5,546 nt of DNA from the NCBI GenBank assembly GCA_005889395.1, contig VBFX01000092.1, positions 1 through 5,546 on the forward strand. Reading direction: 5' to 3'. Both the position numbers and the translations under genes were made by a program. The notes under the pieces were generated by a model that was given only the letters and a program-made list of their open reading frames with translations, was not told the origin of the DNA and did no database searches. Shown piece by piece: positions 1 to 5,189 of the stretch (position 1 is its first letter; each line of letters starts with the position of its first letter). The stretch is from Chloroflexota bacterium. GTDB lineage: Bacteria > Chloroflexota > Dormibacteria > CF-121.

Positions 1-55
1 TCGCCGGGATCACGATCCCGATCACCAGCGCAAGCGGATGGCGCTTCCCTCTCAT
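1..55 (-). CDS. N-terminus of an unidentified exported or membrane protein (partial)
   Basis: Only the first 18 codons lie in the window; the gene continues past the left edge. Reading leftwards from the ATG at 55-53, the peptide begins MRGKRHPLALVIGIVIPA: a short basic stretch (R2, K4, R5, H6) followed by a hydrophobic run. This is the usual shape of a Sec signal peptide or a first membrane helix. A purine-rich Shine-Dalgarno tract (GGAGGAGGAG) sits just upstream, which strongly supports this start although the coding part is short. The gene is divergent from the glutaredoxin-like gene at 277 and shares the intergenic region 56-276 with it. The function cannot be guessed from so few residues. 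That it is a real start is fairly likely; that it is exported or membrane-bound is inference. Confidence 0.6.
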   Translation of the reverse strand, partial: MRGKRHPLALVIGIVIPA

Positions 56-61
56 GTCCCT

Positions 62-71
62 CTCCTCCTCC
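62..71 (-). promoter_or_regulatory. Strong ribosome binding site of the leftward partial gene
   Basis: On the minus strand the bases read GGAGGAGGAG, followed by AGGGAC... towards the ATG at 55. Tandem GGAGG-type matches to the anti-Shine-Dalgarno sequence at close spacing decide the start of the partial gene at 1-55. Confidence 0.6.
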
Positions 72-90
72 GCCCCGCCGGATCGCCCGC

Positions 91-121
91 ACTGAGCATA
101 TCGAAGCGCTTGTCGACTGAG
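91..121. repeat. REP-like dyad between two ACTGAG direct repeats
   Basis: ACTGAG occurs at 91-96 and again at 116-121. Between them lies the perfect 8-bp palindrome AAGCGCTT (104-111), flanked by TCGA on both sides (101-104 and 113-116). The order CTGAGC...TCGAAG resembles the CTGAGC-N-GTCGAAG intergenic repeats seen dispersed in many environmental bacterial genomes. The dyad is visible in the sequence. The family resemblance is from memory, and only one copy is present here, so membership is uncertain. It could equally be a regulatory dyad of the divergent promoters. Confidence 0.3.
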
Positions 122-129
122 TTTCTGAT

Positions 130-144
130 ATCAACAGAGTTGAT
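130..144. promoter_or_regulatory. Operator-like palindrome in the divergent intergenic region
   Basis: ATCAAC-AGA-GTTGAT is a perfect inverted repeat with 6-bp arms and a 3-base centre. The octamer GATATCAA overlaps its left arm (127-134) and recurs at 219-226, and its core in inverse orientation, TTGATA, is at 186-191. Such a dyad between divergent genes suits a dimeric repressor or activator site, but no regulator gene is seen in the window. The function is inferred. Confidence 0.25.
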
Positions 145-185
145 CGAACGCATCGGAGAAATGAATTGGACAAATGGCAGGTCAC

Positions 186-215
186 TTGATAGTGTTGGTA
201 CAGCCTTTGTATAGG
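186..215 (+). promoter_or_regulatory. Candidate sigma-70 type promoter for the glutaredoxin-like gene
   Basis: TTGATA (186-191) matches the -35 consensus in 5 of 6 positions. TATAGG (210-215) matches the -10 consensus in 4 of 6, with an 18-base spacer. Initiation near 222 would leave a leader of about 55 nt before the ATG at 277. This stretch is more AT-rich than the surrounding genes, as expected for a promoter. An alternative pair, TTGGAC (166-171) and GATAGT (188-193) with 16 bases between, overlaps it. Assigned by consensus matching only. Confidence 0.35.
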
Positions 216-276
216 CGCGATATCAAGTTCTGTGTCACCCCGGGGCGAGCGGGAGCACACGGAGGCAAAGGGCGAG

Positions 277-519
277 ATGGAAGTCATTGTTTACACCCGA
301 CCCGACTGCGAGAGCAGCCGCCGGATCAAGGAGATCCTGGAGAACCGCGGCGTCGCGTTCCAGGAACACGTCTGCGCCGACGGCAAGCTCGACGGCAAGG
401 ACCTGGGCAACCTCGACATCGAGGTACGGCAGGTGCCCCTGACAGTGATCGACGGTGTGCCGATCGCCGGCCTACAGCAAGCCAAGATCGAGCAAGCGAT
501 CGGCTGGATCGGCTTCTAA
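277..519 (+). CDS. Glutaredoxin-like small thioredoxin-fold protein, monothiol CxxS type
   Basis: An 80-residue protein with a minimal thioredoxin/glutaredoxin fold: strand MEVIVYT (1-7), active-site loop with C11-E-S-S14, helix RRIKEILENRG (15-25), strand, then the cis-proline segment QVPLTVIDG (52-60, P54) and a closing helix from about 65. The family reduces disulfides or exchanges glutathione in the cytoplasm. Here the second active-site cysteine of CxxC is serine, as in monothiol glutaredoxins, so glutathione-dependent or Fe-S related chemistry is possible but unproven. Another cysteine, C33, lies outside the motif. The ATG at 277 was chosen because the fold starts there and GGAGG lies at 261-265, 11 bases upstream. 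An in-frame GTG at 232 would add 15 charged residues foreign to the fold. The DUF2905 gene follows 56 nt downstream on the same strand. Confidence 0.85.
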   Translation: MEVIVYTRPDCESSRRIKEILENRGVAFQEHVCADGKLDGKDLGNLDIEVRQVPLTVIDGVPIAGLQQAKIEQAIGWIGF

Positions 520-575
520 CCGACTCGCGACTCCACCGCTAGATCGGGGCGCGGGACGGCGGGTACGATGGATTC

Positions 576-791
576 ATGCCCGAGATCGGCAAGCTGCTCA
601 TCGTCGTTGGCGGCCTCGTCCTCGTGGTCGGCCTCTTTCTCACCCTGGGCCTTCGGATCCCCTACCTCGGCAAATTGCCCGGCGACATCTCCATCGACCG
701 TGGCAACGTCCACTTCTACTTTCCGATCGTCACCTGCTTGCTGGTGAGCCTGCTGCTGACGATCTTGCTGACCGTCTTCTTTCGGCGCTGA
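576..791 (+). CDS. DUF2905 family small membrane protein
   Basis: A 71-residue protein with two predicted membrane helices, about residues 5-26 (glycine- and valine-rich) and 49-69. The loop between them carries the family pattern G32-K-L-P-G-D-I followed by Y48-F-P at the entry to the second helix. This pattern and the length are typical of DUF2905, a family with no known function found in several bacterial phyla. The ATG at 576 is used because the helix begins immediately after it; the ATG at 568 is out of frame. Only a weak GGCGGG element (558-563) serves as a ribosome binding site. Translation may be helped by the upstream glutaredoxin-like gene if the two share a transcript. The TGA stop at 789-791 is one base from the stop of the convergent dnaJ gene. 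Confidence 0.85.
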   Translation: MPEIGKLLIVVGGLVLVVGLFLTLGLRIPYLGKLPGDISIDRGNVHFYFPIVTCLLVSLLLTILLTVFFRR

Positions 792-797
792 CTCAGC
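787..797. repeat. Perfect palindrome containing both convergent stop codons
   Basis: GCTGA-C-TCAGC is an 11-base perfect palindrome centred on base 792. Its left half holds the TGA of the DUF2905 gene and its right half the TGA of the leftward dnaJ gene. The arms are too short and the centre too tight for a convincing intrinsic terminator, and no T-tract adjoins on either strand. Confidence 0.5.
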
Positions 798-1830
798 TCG
801 TCCGGGTTTTACGGATTTCCTCGTAGAGGTCGTGCAATGCCGGCGTGACCGGCTCCGGGATCCGGATCTCGAGCGTGGCATAGAGGTCGCCGGGCAGGCC
901 GTCTTTCAGCGGCGGCAAGCCCTTGGCCTTGAGCCGGAAGACCTTCCCGGCCTGGCTTGCGGGTGGGATGCGCAGCTGGAGCTGGCCCCCGGTCAATGAT
1001 TGGATAGTGACTTCATCCCCCAAGGCCGCCTGGTCGTCGATCACCGCCAGCGGCGTGTAGAGGTCGCGGCCCTTGGCGGCGAAGCGCGGGTGCGGCAGCA
1101 GATGGACCCGCAGATAGAGATCGCCCGCCTCCGCGGCACGCTGTCCTTCGCCCTTGACCCGGATGCGCGAGCCTTCGATGACGCCCGCCGGAATCTTCAC
1201 CTGGATCTGCCGGCGCGTCGCGCGCACCCCGGCCCCGCCGCAGGTTGGGCAGGTGACGCTTTCCATGACCGTCCGATTGCCGACCTTGCGCCGCTCAGCC
1301 GTAAAGCCGGAGCCGCCACAGGTGGGACAGGTCTCGGGCACCTCCGTCTGGATGGTTCGCTCGCCACCGCGCGCGGCCTCCTCGAGCGTGATCTCGATCG
1401 GATGCTCGATATCCTCGCCTCGTTCCCGGGTGACGGTGCGCCCGCGCGTCCCCTCGAAGCCGAAGCCGGAAAAGCCGCCGCCCTCGCCCGAAAAGAAGGT
1501 ATTGAAGAAGTCACTGAAATCGCCGTAGCCGGCGGCCTGGCCGGCGCCCTGCCCTGGCTGCGACTGGTACTGGCGCGCAAACTCCTGCTCGCGCTCGATC
1601 CGTTCCCAATCGGCCCCCAACTGGTCGTACTTCGTGCGCTTCTTGGGGTCACTGAGCACTTCGTAGGCTTCGTTGATCAACTTGAAGCGGTCGGTGGCCT
1701 TAGGGTCCTTGTTGACGTCCGGGTGATACTGGCGAGCCAGCCGGCGATAGGCAGACTTGATCTCCTTTTCGGTCGCGGTCCGCGCGACGCCGAGCGTCTG
1801 GTAGTAGTCCTTGTACTGAGGCGTGGCCAT
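793..1830 (-). CDS. dnaJ: DnaJ-type Hsp40 co-chaperone with a single CXXCXGXG pair
   Basis: A 345-residue J-domain protein that would stimulate the ATPase of DnaK and hand it unfolded clients in the cytoplasm. The J domain spans residues 7-72 with the essential H36-P-D. A Gly/Phe-rich linker (about 92-127) follows, containing FSDFFNTFF. C-terminal domain I starts near 140. It contains two zinc motifs, C168-P-T-C-G-G-S-G and C194-P-T-C-G-G-A-G. Domain II runs from about 255 to 325 (GRDLY near 254, GLPGDLY 311-317). Canonical DnaJ has four such motifs and about 375 residues; here there are two, so one zinc site is expected. This is between the DnaJ and CbpA layouts. The ATG at 1830 puts the J domain six residues in. 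The best Shine-Dalgarno match (1858-1865) is 27 bases away, so initiation may be inefficient or coupled to cobB, whose stop is 46 nt upstream. No CIRCE-like heat-shock operator is seen. Confidence 0.92.
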   Translation of the reverse strand: MATPQYKDYYQTLGVARTATEKEIKSAYRRLARQYHPDVNKDPKATDRFKLINEAYEVLSDPKKRTKYDQLGADWERIEREQEFARQYQSQPGQGAGQAAGYGDFSDFFNTFFSGEGGGFSGFGFEGTRGRTVTRERGEDIEHPIEITLEEAARGGERTIQTEVPETCPTCGGSGFTAERRKVGNRTVMESVTCPTCGGAGVRATRRQIQVKIPAGVIEGSRIRVKGEGQRAAEAGDLYLRVHLLPHPRFAAKGRDLYTPLAVIDDQAALGDEVTIQSLTGGQLQLRIPPASQAGKVFRLKAKGLPPLKDGLPGDLYATLEIRIPEPVTPALHDLYEEIRKTRTS

Positions 1831-1857
1831 ACGTTGACTCAGTGATGCCCGAAACGG

Positions 1858-1865
1858 CCCCTCCT
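1858..1865 (-). promoter_or_regulatory. Misplaced Shine-Dalgarno-like AGGAGGGG upstream of dnaJ
   Basis: On the minus strand AGGAGGGG lies in the 46-nt gap between cobB and dnaJ, 27 bases before the ATG at 1830. That is too far for normal use. The only in-frame codon of a start type between them is CTG at 1842-1840, 15 bases away, and the frame is closed by a TAG overlapping the motif. A CGTT/AACG pairing between motif and ATG could bring them together, but the stem is only 4 bp. Whether it is used is unknown. Confidence 0.3.
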
Positions 1866-1876
1866 AAAACGAGCAA

Positions 1877-3286
1877 TCAGGGGGCGCTGCGGACGGCCGT
1901 GTACTCGCGGCAATGCTGGACGAACTTGTCGACCAGCACTGGGTTCTGCCCGAAGTGCAAATGGACGTAGCTGGCCAGCAGGTTCGGCGCCACGAAACCT
2001 TCGTAGCCGATCACATCGCCCTCGGCGTTCTGCATCTGGTAAGCGGGCTTCAGGTCGCCGTTGTGTCCGGTGATGCGGCTCCAATGGAACTCGTGCCCAC
2101 GGTAGAACTGACCGCGCGACGAGAGGATGCTGTCTTCGAGCGTGAGGAGCTGGCGGTACCCGAAGCGATGGATCTCACCATCCATCTCGACATCGACGGG
2201 GATCACGCCGGCCATACGCTCGATCGCCCCCGAGTCGGTGCGGAGCGAGCGCCCGAGGTACATCAGTCCCCCGCACTCTGCATAGATCGGTATGCCGCTG
2301 CGGTAGGCACGCTGGATAGACTCGGCCATCGAGCGATTCTTCGCCAACGGTTCGACAAAGATCTCGGGAAATCCGCCGCCGAGATAGATCCCGGCCGCGT
2401 CCTGCGGTAGATGGTCGTCCTCCAGCGGACTGAACGGGACCACCTTGGCGCCATGCTCCTCCAGCAGCTCCAGGTTCTCCGGGTAGTAAAAGTTGAAGGC
2501 GTCATCGTAGGCGACCGCCAGCCGCACAGTCCGCCCAGCGTCCGGTTTGCCCTGGAACACCTTTTTGGGGACCAGTGGTACCAGCTCCGCTTTGTTGGCG
2601 ATCCGCAGCAGCAGGTCGAGGTCGACGTCGCGCTCGATCGTTTCAGAGAGCACGCCGATCATCCGATCCCATTCCTTGTTCTCGGTGACCGGCAATAGAC
2701 CATGCTCCCGCTGCGGGATGTCCAGTTGTGGCATCGCCCGCAGCGCCCCCAACACCGGCAGCTTCGCGATATCCCAGATCGCGTCCTCCGCCCTTCGTCG
2801 ATGGGAATCGGACCGAACATTGTTCAAGAGCACGCCGGCGATCCTGGGTGATTCGGCAAAGGTCTTGAAGCCCAACGCCACCGCGGCTGCGCTCTCCGTC
2901 ATGTCGTTGACGTCGATCACCAGGACGACGGGCGCCTTGATGATGCGAGCGACATCCGCCGTGCTGCCATCGGTGTTTCCACCGCGGCCGTCGAAGAGTC
3001 CGAGCATGCCCTCGACCAGCGCCAGGTCGACCCCAAGCACACCCTGCGCCAGCACCTGGCGGAGCGCGCCCTCGCCGAGCATCCACGAGTCGAGATTGCG
3101 GCAGGGCCGCCCACTGACGTGGGCCAGGTAGGCGGCATCGATGTAGTCGGGTCCGACTTTGAAGGATTGCACCGTCAACCCGCGGGCTTTGAAGGCCGCG
3201 ATCAGCCCGGCCGTGAGGATCGTCTTCCCAACGTTGCTCGCGGTCCCCGCGATGATCAGCCTGGGAGTGCGTACCTCGTCCAGCAT
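1877..3286 (-). CDS. cobB: Cobyrinate a,c-diamide synthase (CobB/CbiA)
   Basis: A 469-residue enzyme, close to the family's usual length. It amidates the a and c carboxylates of (hydrogeno)cobyrinic acid using glutamine and ATP in cobalamin synthesis. The N-terminal dethiobiotin-synthetase-like ATPase domain has the P-loop G14-TASNV-GKT (14-22), then VGPDYID (44-50), the EGMLGLFDG segment (92-100) and VLVIDV (121-126). The C-terminal class I glutamine amidotransferase domain (about 253-458) carries the nucleophile C338 in YAECGG (335-340) and the histidine region YVHLHF (440-445). The ATG at 3286 is preceded by GAGG (3295-3292) at a 5-base spacing, a good start. No other cobalamin gene is in the window. 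The paralogous CfbB acts on Ni-sirohydrochlorin in methanogens, which is unlikely here. The precise substrate (aerobic CobB or anaerobic CbiA route) cannot be told from sequence alone. dnaJ follows 46 nt downstream. Confidence 0.93.
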   Translation of the reverse strand: MLDEVRTPRLIIAGTASNVGKTILTAGLIAAFKARGLTVQSFKVGPDYIDAAYLAHVSGRPCRNLDSWMLGEGALRQVLAQGVLGVDLALVEGMLGLFDGRGGNTDGSTADVARIIKAPVVLVIDVNDMTESAAAVALGFKTFAESPRIAGVLLNNVRSDSHRRRAEDAIWDIAKLPVLGALRAMPQLDIPQREHGLLPVTENKEWDRMIGVLSETIERDVDLDLLLRIANKAELVPLVPKKVFQGKPDAGRTVRLAVAYDDAFNFYYPENLELLEEHGAKVVPFSPLEDDHLPQDAAGIYLGGGFPEIFVEPLAKNRSMAESIQRAYRSGIPIYAECGGLMYLGRSLRTDSGAIERMAGVIPVDVEMDGEIHRFGYRQLLTLEDSILSSRGQFYRGHEFHWSRITGHNGDLKPAYQMQNAEGDVIGYEGFVAPNLLASYVHLHFGQNPVLVDKFVQHCREYTAVRSAP

Positions 3287-3308
3287 CCTTGCCTCGCTAT
3301 CGCTTGCT

Positions 3309-3337
3309 AAACAAGGTGCCTCTTCCCCAAAGCACCT
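3309..3337 (-). terminator. Hairpin with short T-rich tail between recJ and cobB
   Basis: On the minus strand AGGTGC (3337-3332) pairs perfectly with GCACCT (3319-3314) across a 12-base loop, followed by TGTTT. This is a weak intrinsic terminator shape placed after recJ. It could also act as a cobB leader hairpin, since it ends about 25 nt before the cobB start. The 6-bp stem, large loop and short T-tract keep confidence low. The conserved elements of a cobalamin riboswitch are not apparent, and the gap (107 nt) is too short for one. Confidence 0.3.
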
Positions 3338-3348
3338 GCCTGACGGCT

Positions 3349-3378
3349 ACCGTAGCACAGCGGTTGCGCCCGAGTAAA
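3349..3378 (-). promoter_or_regulatory. Weak promoter candidate upstream of cobB
   Basis: On the minus strand TTTACT (3378-3373) matches the -35 consensus in 4 of 6 positions. TACGGT (3354-3349) keeps the TA...T frame of the -10 element, with an 18-base spacer. It lies in the recJ-cobB gap and would place initiation just before the 3337-3314 hairpin. Such matches occur by chance, so this is only a candidate. Confidence 0.18.
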
Positions 3379-3393
3379 GGTACGGGAAGCGGC

Positions 3394-5163
3394 TTACACG
3401 CCGGCGAGAACAAGCGCGGGCTGGACCGCCGGCCTCAGATCCCTGAGATGCAAGCGGATTCGGTCCAGGCCATCCCACCGCTCGCACTGCAACGCATATA
3501 CAACGTCGATCCGCCGGCCGCTGGGAAGATAGGCTGCTGCGGTCGCCCTGTCGAAGGCGATCGCCTCCGCGCTCGCCGTCCGGTCACGGAGCTGCACGCG
3601 GAGGTGACGACGATCTGAGCCAAACGTCTCGGTCCGCACCACCTCTACCGCTCTACTCAGGAGCAACGGCTCGCGATTGCCAACCCCGAAGGGGGCGAGC
3701 AGTTGGAGTTCGTGGTGCAGGCTTGGCTTGAGGTCCGCGAACGCGGCCGTTGCCTCGATGGTGATCGGGCGTGAGAACGCGTCGCCGTTCAAACGAGCCA
3801 CCGTGTATTGCTCGAGACAATCCTTCAGTTCGGCGAATCGACTCTTCAATACCGTAAGGCCGGCGGCCATGGCGTGGCCGCCAAATCGGTGCAGCATCGG
3901 CGCGCACTGCGCAAGACACTCGACCAGGTGAAAGCCCTCGATGCTCCGCGCCGAGCCGCGCCATTCCTCGCCTTCGGTGTTGAAGATGAAGGTCGGTCGA
4001 TAGAACTCTTCCACCAGCCGGCTCGCCGCCAGCCCGAGCACGCCGAGCGGCCAGCGGTCGTGGCCCATGACGATCACCGCGGCGCCGTTGTCAAGCTCGG
4101 CGACCTGGGTCTTCGCCTGGCGCACGATCTCCGCCGTCAGCTGCTGGCGCTGCGCGTTCTGCTCGTGAAGTCGCTGGGCAAGCGGATCCGCCGACTCCCG
4201 GCTCTCGGCCATCAACAGCTCGAGGGCGAGCATCGCGTCTTCCATCCGCCCGGCCGCGTTGATGCGCGGGCCAAGCTGAAACGCGAGGTGTTCCGCGGTG
4301 ACCGGCGCCCTGATGCCGGCAACGGCGAGCAATGCCGCGCAGCCGGGGCTCGGGGCGTCGCTCAGGCGCCGGAGCCCGGCGCGCACGATGGCGCGGTTTT
4401 CCGCGCGCAGCGGCACCACGTCGGCGACGGTGCCGAGCGCCACCGCGTCGAGCGAAGCGCTCGGGTCAAGCCGTCCCGGAAAAGCCCGCTGCTCGAGCGC
4501 CACGAGAAGCTTGTAGGCCACCCCACAGGCGGCGAGTCCGTCGAAGGGATAGGCACAATCGGGCTGCTTGGGATTGATGAGCGCGTCGACCGCGGGGCGC
4601 TGCGCGCCGACCTCGTGGTGGTCGGTCACGATCAAGCGCATGCCGCGCGGCCGCCCGGCGGCGGCTTCCACGGAGTTCGTTCCGCAGTCGCAGGTGATGA
4701 CGAGACGGGCCCCGCGGGCATGCAACTCATTGAGCGCATCGACGTTCAAGCCATATCCCTCGGTGAAGCGGTTGGGGATATAGGTGATGACATCGGCGCC
4801 GACGGAGCGAAGCCCACGCGCCAGCGTCACACAGGCGGTGACCCCGTCAGCGTCGTAGTCGCCGTATACCGCGATGCGCTCGCCGGCGGCGATGACCTGC
4901 GCGATCAGCTGGCACGCGATCGCCATGTCTTTCAGCAAGAAGGGATCCGGGGCATGTTCGAGGTCGGTCTGCAGCCAGGGATCGAGGTGACTCTGTCGCA
5001 CGACGCCGCGCCCATGCAGGATCTGCCGGAATACGGGGGAGAAGGCCTCCAGTCCCGGCTGAGCCCTAAGGGGCTCGGGGAGGATCCAGTTCCGGCGTTC
5101 CTTCTTCAAGGCCGCCCGCAGTATGGCACCGGTTTGCGACAGCTGCGTGTCGAAGTTATCCAC
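3394..5163 (-). CDS. recJ: Single-stranded-DNA-specific exonuclease RecJ
   Basis: A 589-residue, full-length RecJ: a 5'-3' single-strand DNA exonuclease of the DHH family acting in recombination and repair. The catalytic manganese-binding motifs are intact: GDYDADG (101-107), D159 in ITCDCG, DHH (181-183) in VTDHHE, and GTVAD (244-248). LGPRINAAGRM (297-307) follows. The DHHA1 domain has FNTEGEEWRGSARS around 394-407 and GGHAMAAG (428-435). An OB-fold at the C-terminus (about 465-575) includes FGVGNREP (492-499). The GTG at 5163 has no clear Shine-Dalgarno sequence, and a hairpin sits directly upstream. A TTG at 5109 (residue 19), just before KKERRNW, is an alternative start that would still keep the whole recognisable domain set. 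The transporter gene ends 26 nt upstream on the same strand, suggesting co-transcription. Function is very secure; the exact start is not. Confidence 0.95.
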   Translation of the reverse strand: MDNFDTQLSQTGAILRAALKKERRNWILPEPLRAQPGLEAFSPVFRQILHGRGVVRQSHLDPWLQTDLEHAPDPFLLKDMAIACQLIAQVIAAGERIAVYGDYDADGVTACVTLARGLRSVGADVITYIPNRFTEGYGLNVDALNELHARGARLVITCDCGTNSVEAAAGRPRGMRLIVTDHHEVGAQRPAVDALINPKQPDCAYPFDGLAACGVAYKLLVALEQRAFPGRLDPSASLDAVALGTVADVVPLRAENRAIVRAGLRRLSDAPSPGCAALLAVAGIRAPVTAEHLAFQLGPRINAAGRMEDAMLALELLMAESRESADPLAQRLHEQNAQRQQLTAEIVRQAKTQVAELDNGAAVIVMGHDRWPLGVLGLAASRLVEEFYRPTFIFNTEGEEWRGSARSIEGFHLVECLAQCAPMLHRFGGHAMAAGLTVLKSRFAELKDCLEQYTVARLNGDAFSRPITIEATAAFADLKPSLHHELQLLAPFGVGNREPLLLSRAVEVVRTETFGSDRRHLRVQLRDRTASAEAIAFDRATAAAYLPSGRRIDVVYALQCERWDGLDRIRLHLRDLRPAVQPALVLAGV

Positions 5164-5164
5164 A
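5156..5164 (+). promoter_or_regulatory. Perfect DnaA-box consensus TTATCCACA overlapping the recJ start
   Basis: TTATCCACA on the plus strand is the exact high-affinity DnaA box consensus of E. coli type. Its minus-strand form TGTGGATAA contains the proposed GTG start codon of recJ. It is isolated: I see no second box nearby and no AT-rich unwinding region, so it is not an origin. It may be chance, or a DnaA-responsive site controlling recJ. Confidence 0.3.
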
Positions 5165-5182
5165 GCGTTCGCGATAACGCTG
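5163..5182. repeat. 7-bp inverted repeat between the transporter gene and recJ
   Basis: CAGCGTT (5163-5169) and AACGCTG (5176-5182) form a perfect 7-bp stem with a 6-base loop. It fills most of the 26-nt spacer and touches the recJ GTG. No T-tract follows on the minus strand, so it is not a standard intrinsic terminator. It could hinder initiation at the GTG or act as an mRNA processing or stabilising hairpin. Confidence 0.4.
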
Positions 5183-5189
5183 GTCGCGG

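Noticed and set aside
5..20. Inverted repeat CGGGATC-AC-GATCCCG near the left edge
   Set aside because: It is inside the coding part of the partial leftward gene, where valine-isoleucine-glycine codons explain it, and there is no context for a terminator or operator.
232..276. In-frame upstream GTG start for the glutaredoxin-like gene
   Set aside because: The 15 extra residues are charged and lie before the first beta strand, whereas the ATG at 277 has GGAGG upstream and begins exactly at the fold.
174..542. 122-codon plus-strand frame across the glutaredoxin gene and its upstream region
   Set aside because: It overlaps the real gene in another frame, and the product is very rich in arginine and proline with no fold-like pattern.
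1000..1845. 281-codon open frame on the plus strand antisense to dnaJ
   Set aside because: It is a shadow of the well-supported DnaJ gene, has low-complexity composition and shows no domain or convincing ribosome binding site.
3287..3393. Cobalamin riboswitch upstream of cobB
   Set aside because: The gap is shorter than the usual element, and I could not find the conserved B12-box type sequence in it; only one simple hairpin is present.
5156..5164. Replication origin
   Set aside because: Only one DnaA box is seen, with no cluster, no AT-rich stretch and no dnaA, dnaN or gidA genes nearby.
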